Positions 8,660-17,744 of a stretch of 64,000 nucleotides of DNA are shown piece by piece. Position numbers and translations under genes: made by a program. Within the stretch, counting starts at the first letter, position 1; each line of letters begins with the position of its first letter. The notes under the pieces were generated by a model, which did not search any database, was not told where the DNA came from, and saw only the letters and a list, made by a program, of their open reading frames with translations. The stretch is from Atlanticothrix silvestris CENA357 (GTDB lineage: Bacteria > Cyanobacteriota > Cyanobacteriia > Cyanobacteriales > Nostocaceae): contig NZ_JAECZB010000010.1 in assembly GCF_016056295.1 (NCBI RefSeq), forward strand, positions 2,475 to 66,474, in the 5' to 3' direction.

Positions 8660-9835
8660 ATGATAAAAACTAAGTTGCATCACCATCGAGAGCAATTTCC
8701 AGCTTTAGCAAATAAGACATATTTTAACTATGGTGGGCAAGGGCCAATGCCCAAGAGAGCAATGGATGCCATTACTCAAGCTGAAGCTCACATCCAGCAT
8801 CTCGGCCCTTTTGGAAATGAGGCATACACCTGGCTGACTCAACAAAAACAAGCTATCAAAGAAGCGATCGCCTCTGAATTTCATGTACCATCAGCAACAA
8901 TTACTCTCACCGAAGATGTCACTGTTGGCTGCAATATTGCCATGTGGGGTATTGACTGGCAACCTGGCGACCATATACTACTTTCGGACTGCGAACACCC
9001 AGGTGTAATTGCGACAGCACAAGAAATTGGGCGCAGATACGCTGTAAAAGTGACTACTTGCCCCTTAATGACAACTTTAAATGAGGGCGACCCCGCGACA
9101 GTGATTGCCAAACACTTACACCCCCAAACTCGTTTGGTCATCTTAAGTCATGTCTTCTGGAATACGGGTCAAGTTTTACATCTTGACAAAATCGTAGAAA
9201 TATGCGGAAACAATAATTCTTTAGTTCTGGTTGATGCTGCCCAGTCTGCTGGTTTGTTACCTTTAAACTTGAGTGAATTGAAAGCAGATTTTTATGCTTT
9301 CACAGGTCACAAGTGGTTATGTGGCCCGGCTGGTATTGGTGGTTTGTATGTCCGGCCAGAAGTTAGAGAAAGCTTGCAGCCGACATTTATTGGTTTGCGT
9401 GGCATTGTTGTAGATCATCGATCGCAGCCTGTGTCTTGGCAACCGGATGGGCGAAGATATGAAGTCTCAACATCAGCTTACTCGTTATATGTGGGATTTA
9501 AAGAGGCGATCGCTGTTCATCAACAATGGGGAACTTCACAAGAACGTTACGAGCAAATTTGCTCTAACAGTGAGTATCTCTGGCGGAAATTGGCAGCGTT
9601 ACCTAATATTAAATGTCTCCGAACTTCACCACCCGAAAGTGGTATAGTTTCCTTTCAACTCACTGAGCAACAACCTCAAGCGAGTCTCAAGCTAGTGGAA
9701 TTTTTAGAGTCACAAAAAATCTTCACTCGCACAATTGCCGATCCTGACTGTATCCGCGCCACAGTCCATTACTTGACTTTAGAATCGGAAATCGACCAAT
9801 TAATTGAAGAAATACAAAGATTTAGCCAGAATTAG
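8660..9835 (+). CDS. Class V PLP-dependent aminotransferase / cysteine-desulfurase-like
   Basis: A 391-residue fold-type I PLP enzyme. It has the YFNYGGQGPMP entry motif, VDAAQSAGLLPLNLSEL (cofactor Asp and adjacent Gln) and the Schiff-base lysine in YAFTGHKWLCGPAGIGGLYV (about residue 220). It could be a cysteine desulfurase, an isopenicillin-N-epimerase-like enzyme or another amino-acid lyase; sequence alone does not decide. The ATG at 8660 is preferred over the TTG at 8630, which overlaps padR. It likely forms an operon with padR. Confidence 0.85.
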   Translation: MIKTKLHHHREQFPALANKTYFNYGGQGPMPKRAMDAITQAEAHIQHLGPFGNEAYTWLTQQKQAIKEAIASEFHVPSATITLTEDVTVGCNIAMWGIDWQPGDHILLSDCEHPGVIATAQEIGRRYAVKVTTCPLMTTLNEGDPATVIAKHLHPQTRLVILSHVFWNTGQVLHLDKIVEICGNNNSLVLVDAAQSAGLLPLNLSELKADFYAFTGHKWLCGPAGIGGLYVRPEVRESLQPTFIGLRGIVVDHRSQPVSWQPDGRRYEVSTSAYSLYVGFKEAIAVHQQWGTSQERYEQICSNSEYLWRKLAALPNIKCLRTSPPESGIVSFQLTEQQPQASLKLVEFLESQKIFTRTIADPDCIRATVHYLTLESEIDQLIEEIQRFSQN

Positions 9836-9916
9836 CATCAGATTATCTACGAATCCTTAACTGTCTAAGTACTACATCGAGCAATTATTTCTCTTGTATC
9901 CTATATTCCGTTTCAT

Positions 9917-10252
9917 TTATGCCACGCCAAAATCAGTATACTGACGGACGTGAGGAGGATGAAAGCCCAAGATAATATCCTCTTTAGGAACTCCTGCTTC
10001 TAATAACTCTTCGGCTACAGGACGATTAGTACCATCATGTTGAATCCAGATTTTTCCTTGGATGATATCAATATGTACCACCGAGCCATGTACCCGACGT
10101 TGCCCATCCCAGCCTACGTGCAGCAGTTCATAACGATCTCTTTGAGGGTCGATAATTGCTTCGGTCTCAATCTGACCGTGAGAAGGCTTATACAACGCAA
10201 TTTCATCAATTAACTGGCGGACTATCTGGCGATAGCGTTCTAAGGTATCCAT
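9917..10252 (-). CDS. xisI: XisI family protein (fdxN-element excision controlling factor)
   Basis: A 111-residue full-length XisI protein: MDTLERYRQIVRQLIDE at the start, YELLHVGWDGQRRVHG, and the C-terminal GVPKEDIILGFHPPHVRQYT. XisI and its partner XisH were named for control of excision of the fdxN element in Anabaena heterocysts, but the pair is widespread and its general role is unclear (XisH has a PD-(D/E)xK nuclease-like fold). Here xisI overlaps the end of a broken xisH (10240-10340), so it is probably an orphan. Confidence 0.92.
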   Translation of the reverse strand: MDTLERYRQIVRQLIDEIALYKPSHGQIETEAIIDPQRDRYELLHVGWDGQRRVHGSVVHIDIIQGKIWIQHDGTNRPVAEELLEAGVPKEDIILGFHPPHVRQYTDFGVA

Positions 10253-10340
10253 TGCACAATCCTCACTTGTTCCTCATCAAATACCAAGAGTTTAATTTGC
10301 AAACGTTTTATGATTAGCTGTCCTAATTTTTCTGTAATTA
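10240..10340 (-). pseudogene. xisH: 3' remnant of xisH
   Basis: Reading the minus strand into the xisI start gives the closing residues of XisH, KLLVFDEEQVRIVQWIP, preceded by EKLGQLIIKRLQI and followed by a stop (10242-10240) overlapping the xisI ATG. This matches the C-terminal 30 or so residues of the family. The rest of the gene, including the nuclease core, is missing: the similarity ends at about 10340, where an inverted-repeat element begins. I see no xisH sequence on the far side of that element. Confidence 0.75.
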
Positions 10341-10341
10341 T

Positions 10342-10512
10342 GCCAGGACTTACGCAACTGGCATAATACCCTAGCTTGTAGTGTTCGCGCAGCGTCTCGC
10401 AGAGAGGACTAAAGTCCTTTGTTGTAGTACATTGGCGTAGCCAATATCAGGGCTAAAGCCCTTACTACAAACAAAAAATAGAATCTTGTGTGACACTTGC
10501 GTAAGTCCTGGC
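10342..10512. mobile_element. Miniature inverted-repeat element, family C, abutting broken xisH
   Basis: Perfect 16-bp terminal inverted repeats, GCCAGGACTTACGCAA (10342-10357) and TTGCGTAAGTCCTGGC (10497-10512), enclose about 140 bp containing smaller hairpins (AGGACTAAAGTCCT; GGGCTAAAGCCC). No ORF. No convincing target duplication is visible. A single end of the same family (AGGACTTACGCAA) recurs at about 28495. Confidence 0.8.
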
Positions 10513-10605
10513 TAAGTACAAAAGATGAGTTAGAACTTAAAAATTATCAGTTATGATTTTTGTGATTTCAATTCCCAAGATTTAATTCTTCATTCTTACC
10601 TCTTA

Positions 10606-11688
10606 ATGGAACGTCCAATTTTATACGTAGCCATCACTAACCACGGCTTTGGTCATGCGACTCGTACAGCATCGGTAGCTGCAACAATTCAAAAGTTGTG
10701 TCCAGATGTTTTGCTAATTATGGTAACAACTGCTCCACGGTGGTTGTTAGAGTGCTATATAGAAGGAGATTTTATCCATCGTCCCCGATCATTTGACTTG
10801 GGTGTAATCCAGGCGGATAGCTTAACAATGGATAAGGAAGCGACTAAAGAAAAGTTGCTAGATATTCAAAAACATCAAAATTCTCTGATAGCTTCTGAAG
10901 TCAATTTTATCCGCCAAAATCGTGTCAATCTCATCTTGGCAGATATTCCTTTTCTCACTCCTTTATTTGCCAAAGCGGCAAATATCCCTTGCTGGATGAT
11001 GAGTAATTTTGGCTGGGATTTGATTTACCGAGATTGGGGAAACGAATTTATTGCTATTGCTGATTGGATTAGTGATTGTTACTCGAAGTGCGATCGCTTG
11101 TTTCGTCTTCCCTTTCACGAACCAATGCAGGCTTTTAACAATATCACAGATGTCGGCTTAACTGGTGGTTCCCCTCGCTACTCTGCGAATGATCTGCGTG
11201 CTGCTTGGGGTATAACTGCACCATTAGAAAAAACTGTTTTGTTGACCTTTGGTGGCTTAGGTTTACAGCAGATTCCCTACGACAACCTGAAACATTTTCC
11301 AGATTGGCAATTCATTATTTTTGATCAATCTACACCAGATTTACCTAATTTAATCAAAATTACTGACCGTAAATATCGCCCTGTAGATTTTATGTCTATC
11401 TGCGACCGTGTTGTTTCTAAACCTGGTTACGGCACTTTTGCGGAAGCTACACGCCTGGGAGTCCCTCTCGTTACCATTCCCCGCGATGACTTTGCGGAAG
11501 CAGCTTTTCTTTTAGAAGGTATTGTTAATTACCATCAACATCAAATTCTCACGCCAACTGAGTTTTTTCAAGAGACTTGGGATTTTCTTCATCGACACCC
11601 CCAACAACCAAAGCTATCCCAGCCTATTGCTAAGGATGGTAATGAAGCGATCGCTCAGGCTGTAGTTAACTATTTTCGCAGTCTTTAA
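10606..11688 (+). CDS. MurG-like (GT28-type) glycosyltransferase family protein
   Basis: A 360-residue protein with the two-Rossmann layout of GT-B glycosyltransferases: an N-terminal loop HGFGHATRTASVAATI (about 13-28) and a C-terminal half with VLLTFGGLG (about 203), VDFMSICDRVVSKPGYGTFAEA (about 258-280) and GVPLVTIPR. These match the GT28 C-terminal sugar-nucleotide site and resemble the N-terminal part of plant L-arabinokinases. Donor and acceptor are unknown. The gene is monocistronic. Confidence 0.75.
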   Translation: MERPILYVAITNHGFGHATRTASVAATIQKLCPDVLLIMVTTAPRWLLECYIEGDFIHRPRSFDLGVIQADSLTMDKEATKEKLLDIQKHQNSLIASEVNFIRQNRVNLILADIPFLTPLFAKAANIPCWMMSNFGWDLIYRDWGNEFIAIADWISDCYSKCDRLFRLPFHEPMQAFNNITDVGLTGGSPRYSANDLRAAWGITAPLEKTVLLTFGGLGLQQIPYDNLKHFPDWQFIIFDQSTPDLPNLIKITDRKYRPVDFMSICDRVVSKPGYGTFAEATRLGVPLVTIPRDDFAEAAFLLEGIVNYHQHQILTPTEFFQETWDFLHRHPQQPKLSQPIAKDGNEAIAQAVVNYFRSL

Positions 11689-11743
11689 ACTCCTCAGATC
11701 GCATAATATGCTACATCTTAGTGTTTAAAATCAGTCATAAGCT

Positions 11744-12232
11744 ATGAGGAAAAATCCCATGCGATTACTACTAGGCGGAGTGATTGTCAGCTTCGGACTG
11801 TCGTCATTGTTAGCTCAAGCACAACAACAAGTTTCTAACGCTCAAGTCGGCGCTATGGTAGAATCGCTGCGACTCGCTGCACCGCAAACTAATTCCCCCA
11901 ATGATGGGCTATACAGTGCATGGCAAGTCAAACCCGAAACCCTCAAAGCCTGGTCGAAATATTGTCTTAAACGAGAACTAACACCGACGCAGTTTGAAAA
12001 CAGCCCAGCTACTGCACGCCAAGTTATATCTTGTATCACACGCCGTGAACTAACCCAGCAGTTTCGCACTCTCAGTAATAATGAAATTGCGGCAGTGGGT
12101 AGTGTAGCTTGTTGGTGGATGACTGGCAGTTATACAGGTTGCAACAGTGGCTTTACTGCTGCTTATGTCCAAAAAGTTGTTAAACTTTACCAGCAGCAAC
12201 GTTCCCAATCTGTAGTCAGCCCATCGCCGTAA
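11744..12232 (+). CDS. Secreted hypothetical protein
   Basis: A 162-residue protein with a clear signal peptide (basic MRKNPMR, hydrophobic LLLGGVIVSFGLSSLL, cleavage region AQAQQ at about 24-28). The mature part has four cysteines in two groups (CLKRELT, CITRREL, and CWWMTG/CNSG), possibly disulfides, plus a Gln/Ser-rich tail. It resembles cyanobacterial periplasmic proteins of unknown role. Confidence 0.7.
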   Translation: MRKNPMRLLLGGVIVSFGLSSLLAQAQQQVSNAQVGAMVESLRLAAPQTNSPNDGLYSAWQVKPETLKAWSKYCLKRELTPTQFENSPATARQVISCITRRELTQQFRTLSNNEIAAVGSVACWWMTGSYTGCNSGFTAAYVQKVVKLYQQQRSQSVVSPSP

Positions 12233-12329
12233 TTATAAGTAATGTTGGGGTAATATCCAATTGTTTATCTTTGCCTATATGGCAAAAAAATCATCTGCAC
12301 AATAGAGTTAGCAGTCAATCACCTTACAC

Positions 12330-12743
12330 ATGACTCATTACCAAAAGCTACTGAAAGTTTCCACTAATGGCAAATCTTTTTACAACATCACTGCAAAAAT
12401 CGCAGCCATTGTTGCTGAGTCGGGAGTAGAAACTGGTCTTTGTACTTTATTTTTGCGTCACACTTCAGCTAGTTTAGTAATTCAAGAAAACGCCGATCCT
12501 GATGTACTTGTGGATTTAGCTAATTTTATGGCCAAACTTGTGCCAGAATCAGGCAAATACATTCACGATGCTGAAGGTGCGGATGATATGCCTGCACATA
12601 TTCGCACAGCCCTTACCCATACTTCTGAAAATATCCCTATCAATAGCGGTCATTTGGTGCTAGGAACTTGGCAGGGAATTTATATTTGGGAACATCGCCA
12701 GCGCAGCCATGTAAGAGAGTTGGTTGTCCACATTTGGGCTTAG
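12330..12743 (+). CDS. YjbQ (UPF0047) family protein
   Basis: A 137-residue full-length YjbQ-family protein. It has the conserved FLRHTSASLVIQENADPDV, the HDAEGADDMPAHIRTAL block and the C-terminal GTWQGIYIWEHR. These carry the invariant His, Glu and Asp residues of the putative metal site. Some members have thiamine-phosphate-synthase side activity, but the physiological role is uncertain. It stands alone between two unrelated genes. Confidence 0.93.
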   Translation: MTHYQKLLKVSTNGKSFYNITAKIAAIVAESGVETGLCTLFLRHTSASLVIQENADPDVLVDLANFMAKLVPESGKYIHDAEGADDMPAHIRTALTHTSENIPINSGHLVLGTWQGIYIWEHRQRSHVRELVVHIWA

Positions 12744-13010
12744 CGATAGGCTTTTAAACCTTTTTTAACTGGATAATTATTTTCGCCGTGCTGTAGTAGT
12801 CAACTAGTGGCAGATTTAGCACTCTATCATAAAGGTGGTTATTGTAACTCAGATAGGATGTTTATATAACCATCTTGAAGCGCATTATTTAGGATTTATT
12901 TCTCATTTTGTAAAGTGAAAGTTAAGTTTATTTATATTGCTTTAATAATTACATTTTTTGCAATATAAAATAATACTTATTTTGAGTTGCTTGAAATATT
13001 GCAATTAATT

Positions 13011-13757
13011 ATGAAGCAAAATCTAGCACCAACTCAGGCTTTCACATATCTTGATGAAATTCTTGTCCAGCATTCTATTAATCTTTTATCACTCAATCCC
13101 AAAAAGTCTTTAATTACCAGTTTTGCCGAATTGGAAAATTTTATTGCGGCACAAACTACAGATATGCAGTTAATTTCTCATTTATACTCTACCTTGGAAG
13201 TCATCCTTGATGCCCTGTTACAAAACTTCCCAGAAAACATTTTCTGGGATTTTGATTTTATGGTAAGCAGTATGCTCAGGCAAGCTTTATTATCTGATGA
13301 CGGGGCTGATTTTTTAGAATATTTTGCCAACAAAATGGTTTCTTTGATCGAGTTATTTGGAATTAAAAAAGAAGTACGCTTTCGCTATATTCACGATTTT
13401 ATGTATGGATTTGTGTGGGCAAAATGGGTACAGAAAGAGCCGCACAATCGCGCCCATATAGAACCTTTTAGCCTGTGCTTTTTAGATTATTTGCTTATTA
13501 AAGGTCAAGAACTTGTGCATCGCATCAGTCTTGATCAAGTTTCATTTTATAAACTATGTGATACAGGATTCCGTAATCCTTTTTCCTTTTCCCGCGAACC
13601 AGAAGATGAATACCGCTTGTTAACTTATCTAGCAGGAAAACAACTCATCCCAGTGGCAGCATGGAACTGGAATGCTCACCCTGTATGGAATAAACCTTTC
13701 GAGGAAATGCGCCAGCAATTATCAGTAAAATTAAATATTCAGCCACAGAGACACTAA
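13011..13757 (+). CDS. Conserved hypothetical protein, soluble
   Basis: A 248-residue soluble, largely helical protein, rich in aromatic residues near the C-terminus (AWNWNAHPVWNKPF). No known domain is recognised. The ATG at 13011 is preferred over a TTG at 12987. It ends 6 bases before the Nif3-like gene, so the two are likely cotranscribed. Confidence 0.7.
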   Translation: MKQNLAPTQAFTYLDEILVQHSINLLSLNPKKSLITSFAELENFIAAQTTDMQLISHLYSTLEVILDALLQNFPENIFWDFDFMVSSMLRQALLSDDGADFLEYFANKMVSLIELFGIKKEVRFRYIHDFMYGFVWAKWVQKEPHNRAHIEPFSLCFLDYLLIKGQELVHRISLDQVSFYKLCDTGFRNPFSFSREPEDEYRLLTYLAGKQLIPVAAWNWNAHPVWNKPFEEMRQQLSVKLNIQPQRH

Positions 13758-13763
13758 AAAAAG

Positions 13764-14552
13764 ATGAAAATTACTGATTTAATAACTTGGTTTGAAGAAT
13801 GGGCAAATCCTACTTGGTCTGAAAGTTGGGATAATTGCGGCTGGCAGATAGAGCCGGGAGTATTGCAGGATGAAGCACGAGTATTGGTGTGTCTAACACC
13901 AACTTTGGCGGTAATGCAAGAAGCGATCGCCTTTAAAGCCAATTTAATTTTTGCCCATCATCCTTTAATTTTTAATCCTCCCAAGTCGCTACGCAGTGGT
14001 GAGGCGATCGCCGAAATGGCACGGTTAGCTTTTACCCACAATATAGGTGTCTACAGTGCCCATACAAATTTTGACCAAGTACAAGATGGGACTGCTGATG
14101 TTTTGGCTCAAATTCTAGAACTCCAAGAAGTTACTCCCATAGTACCCACGCAAGCAGGACTAGGATACGGGCGTGTGGGGATGCTAAAGCCTTTTTTGTC
14201 TTTACAAGATTTACTCACAACTATTCAAAATCGACTTGCTCCCCCTAATTTAATTTTTTCTCCTACTGCTGATTTACAACAAACAATTTCACGAGTGGCT
14301 GTGTTGGGTGGTTCGGGAGCTAGTTTTATTTCGGCGGTAGTTAAAACTAATGCTCAAGCTTATCTAACTTCTGACTGTAAGTTTCATCAATTTCAAGAAA
14401 GCCGCGATCGCGATCTAATTTTAATTGATGCTGGTCATTATGCAACTGAACGCCCTGCTTGCGATCGCTTGGTACAAAAATTTAATTCTTTAAACCTAGA
14501 CTGGGTGCAATTGAGTCAAAAGGATGAGGATTTCCGCCAATTTCTTCTTTGA
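13764..14552 (+). CDS. Nif3-like dinuclear metal-centre protein (YbgI/DUF34 family)
   Basis: A 262-residue member of the Nif3/YqfO/YbgI family, sometimes annotated as GTP cyclohydrolase I type 2. Metal-binding motifs are present: IFAHHPLIF (about 62-70), SAHTNFDQ (about 98-105) and the C-terminal DAGHYATER (about 227-235). It is of the short type, without the PII-like insert domain. The family is universal but its substrate is unresolved. It starts 6 bases after the preceding gene. Confidence 0.93.
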   Translation: MKITDLITWFEEWANPTWSESWDNCGWQIEPGVLQDEARVLVCLTPTLAVMQEAIAFKANLIFAHHPLIFNPPKSLRSGEAIAEMARLAFTHNIGVYSAHTNFDQVQDGTADVLAQILELQEVTPIVPTQAGLGYGRVGMLKPFLSLQDLLTTIQNRLAPPNLIFSPTADLQQTISRVAVLGGSGASFISAVVKTNAQAYLTSDCKFHQFQESRDRDLILIDAGHYATERPACDRLVQKFNSLNLDWVQLSQKDEDFRQFLL

Positions 14553-14724
14553 GTTGTCTGTTTCTCTTGATTATTGACTCGTATTCCTCTATTTTTTAGT
14601 GTATACATGCCAAAAATTAGTATATCTATATACTTGAATAATTACAGTACCACTAAAAGTTTGTACTTTTTGCCCTAAGTATAGTAAAGCTCAATCCCTT
14701 AAAGCCTTACTGATACGTTTATAT

Positions 14725-14750
14725 ACTGTGATTGTAGTCACAGTTTTTTG
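14725..14750. promoter_or_regulatory. Hairpin ACTGTGA/TCACAGT followed by a T-run
   Basis: A 7-bp inverted repeat (14725-14731 and 14738-14744) is followed by six T residues about 55 bases upstream of the 14803 gene. It could terminate read-through transcription, act as an attenuator, or be an operator. The sequence does not decide. Confidence 0.45.
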
Positions 14751-14802
14751 TAACTATAATCACCTATTAATACGGTTTCATATCAACTAGCTAAGGAGGA
14801 GA

Positions 14803-15066
14803 ATGTTCCAGACTAGAAATAATAATATTGCTCTCTACACCCTAATCAACATGATTCGCACACTCGTTGAATCTGCTTTCCAAACTGGGTATCTTAGTGT
14901 TGAATCTGAGGGTCTACTTCATCAGGTGTTGGCGACCAAATGCTATCAGTCAGAAGATTTGGTAGACTTAGCAACTTTATACGATGCAGTATGCACAGGT
15001 GAAATAAAAAGAGAAGCATCTTCACAACTGCCAATGGCATTTCTCACACAGTACAAATCTTGCTGA
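14803..15066 (+). CDS. Small conserved hypothetical protein
   Basis: An 87-residue protein with predicted helices (LINMIRTLVESAFQTGYLSVESEGLL) and no membrane segment. The start is supported by a near-consensus AAGGAGG ending 3 bases before the ATG, one of the strongest ribosome binding sites in the window, so the gene is probably well translated. No domain is recognised. It looks like the small Nostocales-specific proteins usually left unnamed. Confidence 0.75.
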   Translation: MFQTRNNNIALYTLINMIRTLVESAFQTGYLSVESEGLLHQVLATKCYQSEDLVDLATLYDAVCTGEIKREASSQLPMAFLTQYKSC

Positions 15067-15234
15067 TAATGCTGCACTGTGGGGCGCAAATAGAACTGTG
15101 TCGCATCAGCCAAAACTCTCAACTCAAAACTCTTGCAGTGTTATTGCTGAAAACCATGAGAGTAGGCAAAAGAATGAGTTAAGATCAAATATATACGGGG
15201 GAAAAGTAAAGCCGAGTCCCCAGACTTCCCAGTA

Positions 15235-15393
15235 ATGCCAATGATTACAAGTAGGCAACTCAGACAACCGCAATCACCTCTTGTTTTGGAGTATTTATTA
15301 TTACATAATGGTAGAAATGACTTACCAGCAAGTTTTAGGCTAGTGAGTAAAATCCCCGAATTGTCTGACTTCTATGAAGTAGACATTCGCTGA
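15235..15393 (+). CDS. Possible 52-residue ORF, unrecognised
   Basis: This frame (MPMITSRQLRQPQSPLVLEYLLLHNGRNDL...) looks protein-like in composition and sits in a 548-bp gap with no other gene. There is no convincing ribosome binding site and no family is recognised. Apart from it, the gap 15067-15614 shows nothing I can support. Confidence 0.25.
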   Translation: MPMITSRQLRQPQSPLVLEYLLLHNGRNDLPASFRLVSKIPELSDFYEVDIR

Positions 15394-15614
15394 ATAACCT
15401 TGAAAGAGATTGAGTTCAACTGGTGCAGTAGCTACTAGCTGATGATTCAAAATTTCCTAGATTCTGGCCACTATCAGCAACTCTTTGGATTAAAGTCACC
15501 AGACGCACTAATTCTGAACCGAGTAACTTATCTCTCAAAGGTGTGATCTAAGATGGGGTAAAACCCAGATTTTGACAGGTTTAACTACGTTGTTTAAAAA
15601 GGCAGAAGCAATAC

Positions 15615-15926
15615 ATGCTACACCGCAAGATTTATCAACTGTGTTGCGATGGGCGCGAGGTATGTGTTTTCTTGCGGGACCAGCAACGCTGGATTGAACG
15701 CGCCCGCATCCTCGACATAGAGGGAGATTTAGTCACCCTACGCTATGAAACAGAAGAGGAAGACGAGACTTGTTCTTGGGAGGAAATGGTTCGCCTTGAG
15801 AGTATCGGCGCTGTAACCCAAAAATTAGCTTCAGTGCCGCGGGGTAATGTAGAACCTCTGATGACTGAAGACTGTCCAGAGGCTGAGCGTATCCGCAACC
15901 ATTACCCCGACTCAAACCCTGAATAA
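15615..15926 (+). CDS. Conserved cyanobacterial protein (probable DUF6679 family)
   Basis: A 103-residue protein beginning MLHRKIYQLCCDGREVCVFL, with a beta-rich N-terminal half (RARILDIEGDLVTLRYETEEED) reminiscent of a small SH3-like barrel, then an acidic helix (CSWEEMVRLESIGAV) and a disordered tail. I associate this start with a cyanobacterium-specific DUF family, from memory only. Function unknown. Confidence 0.72.
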   Translation: MLHRKIYQLCCDGREVCVFLRDQQRWIERARILDIEGDLVTLRYETEEEDETCSWEEMVRLESIGAVTQKLASVPRGNVEPLMTEDCPEAERIRNHYPDSNPE

Positions 15927-15937
15927 CTAGTCATTGG

Positions 15938-16050
15938 TCAGTTGTCAGTTGTCAGTGGTGAGGCAGCGCTGCGGGAGGGTTTCCCTCCGCAGGCGACTGC
16001 GTTAGCGCAGCGTTAGTGAGCTTGCGAGCGTCACCCGAAGGGTCAGTTGT
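15938..16050. repeat. Heptamer repeat interrupted by a GC-rich palindromic repeat
   Basis: TCAGTTGTCAGTTGTCAG heptamers are followed by GC-rich nested palindromes (GGGAGGGTTTCCCTCC; CTGCGTTAGCGCAG; GCTTGCGAGC) and then more TCAGTTGT. This mosaic is typical of repeated palindromes inserted into heptamer tracts in Nostocales. It has no coding content. Confidence 0.7.
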
Positions 16051-16076
16051 TAATAAAATTGACCACTGCCAAGAAA

Positions 16077-17744
16077 CTATTGACTATCATTTAAGCGTTC
16101 AAAAGCAGGACAGTAACCTTCAAGAGTTACCTTGAAGTTATATAAGGGGGAGGCGGGATTCCAACACCGTTGCCCCCTTTGATGTCGGCAGTTACCGCAG
16201 CAGTCGACATCAGACGAAGTATAGCGATCACTATTTTGGTGGAGCAGATCTCGTTGAGACAACCCCCGCAATACTAGTTCTTCCCCCTGCCAATGACCTT
16301 CGATTAAGCCAGTATCGGCAAACTGCCGCCAACGAGGATCGGCAGTAATCGCATCGGGAAGTGTAATTGTAATTACCGTCCCCAGTTCTGTCAGTTCACC
16401 TTCATAATTAGTTTCTGGAGCTGCCGGTTGTAAAAATGTGTCACCAATGGGCAGTTCTACTAATGTGCCAGCAGAGGGGGAATGTACATGGTAGCGGTTT
16501 TGTAACTCTTCTAAGCTAGTTAGATCTGCCAAATAGGTAGAAGAACCGTGAACAAAAACGACGTGCTGAGGACGCAAATTATGAATTAGCTGGGTAGTAC
16601 CAGGGCCGTCACTATGTTGTGCTAAAAGATAGCTGTCAATAGTAGTGGGTGCTAAATATTTTTTGTGAACTTTTATATCAATTTTTTCTGGCAGTAGAAT
16701 GAGCCAAGGGCCAGTGTCGGGTTGACAATATTGTCCAAAATCAGATGTAGAGTCGGTGAGAACAATACAGGGAGACTTACCTACAGTGGCACGATGTTCT
16801 GGTGGCAAACGACGGACTCGCGGACGCACTCGTTCATCCCAAAACAAGGGTTGATGGCGGGCGAAGTTCTGTACTGATGGAGGCAGGTGGGGTAGTAGTT
16901 CTAAATAAGCATCGCACCCACTTGCTACAGCACCATCAACCCAGATATCTAAATCCCGCCCTGTAAAATGGTGATGAGAGCGTAAAAGCATTAACAGTTC
17001 TTGACCCAAGCCTAAAGCAGGTGTAGGCAGTAGAACAGAACAATTATCGGCGATCGCCCGATTAATTCGCTCGGCTAATTGATTTTCTTGGTTACGGCGG
17101 TGGGGATGACGCGATGTGCCATAAGTACCTTCAATAATCAGCACACTGAGATCTAATCCCCGTAATTCTTCTAAGCGTAAACCTTCTACCAACCGAGAAT
17201 TTGATAAGAAAAAATCTCCTGTGTACAATAGCCTGTAGGAGTGCTGAACGGTAGTATAGGTGAGCAAAATTGCTACCGCCCCTGGTAAGTGTCCGGCGGG
17301 AAATAACTCTACCACTAAACCATCTTGCAGTTCTACAGGCGATCGCAGCGGTAATGCATGACAAAATTGGGGAATTTCTTGGGGAGCTTGATCTGGCCAA
17401 TTTAGCGGCAGTAACTTGCTGGTTACTTCACTGGCGTAAACAGGTAAAAGTGGAAAAGATTGATGTAGTGCTAATAGCCCTCTAGCATGATCTGGGTGGG
17501 CGTGACTGATCAAAACTAAATCTGCTGGTAAAGGTGAACTACCTTTACCAGCAGATTTAGTTAGTGTGCTTAATAATAAAGAACTTTCTTTTAAACCACA
17601 GTCCAATAGGATGCGATGTGGCCCCATTCGTACTAATAAACATACGCCCTCATCGTTATGCTGGACACTGTAGGGCAAACATTCTAATTCATTAGCCGTT
17701 TCCCCAGCATCAACGCGAGAGGATGCCGACACATTATCCCTCAT
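16077..17744 (-). CDS. MBL-fold metallo-hydrolase with beta-CASP-like domain
   Basis: A 555-residue protein of the metallo-beta-lactamase/beta-CASP group that includes RNases and CPSF-like enzymes. Visible motifs are VLISHAHPDHARGL (Zn-binding HxHxDH), YTGDFFLSNSRLVEGL (metal Asp), IIEGTYGTSRHPHR (motif A) and HVVFVHGSS near the end of the MBL part. An unusual C-terminal module carries CCGNCRHQRGQRCW and a final Cys, likely a small zinc or Fe-S site. The ATG at 17744 is chosen because GGAGGGGAGGAG lies just upstream; an ATG at 17786 lacks this. RNA substrate is inferred. Confidence 0.85.
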   Translation of the reverse strand: MRDNVSASSRVDAGETANELECLPYSVQHNDEGVCLLVRMGPHRILLDCGLKESSLLLSTLTKSAGKGSSPLPADLVLISHAHPDHARGLLALHQSFPLLPVYASEVTSKLLPLNWPDQAPQEIPQFCHALPLRSPVELQDGLVVELFPAGHLPGAVAILLTYTTVQHSYRLLYTGDFFLSNSRLVEGLRLEELRGLDLSVLIIEGTYGTSRHPHRRNQENQLAERINRAIADNCSVLLPTPALGLGQELLMLLRSHHHFTGRDLDIWVDGAVASGCDAYLELLPHLPPSVQNFARHQPLFWDERVRPRVRRLPPEHRATVGKSPCIVLTDSTSDFGQYCQPDTGPWLILLPEKIDIKVHKKYLAPTTIDSYLLAQHSDGPGTTQLIHNLRPQHVVFVHGSSTYLADLTSLEELQNRYHVHSPSAGTLVELPIGDTFLQPAAPETNYEGELTELGTVITITLPDAITADPRWRQFADTGLIEGHWQGEELVLRGLSQRDLLHQNSDRYTSSDVDCCGNCRHQRGQRCWNPASPLYNFKVTLEGYCPAFERLNDSQ

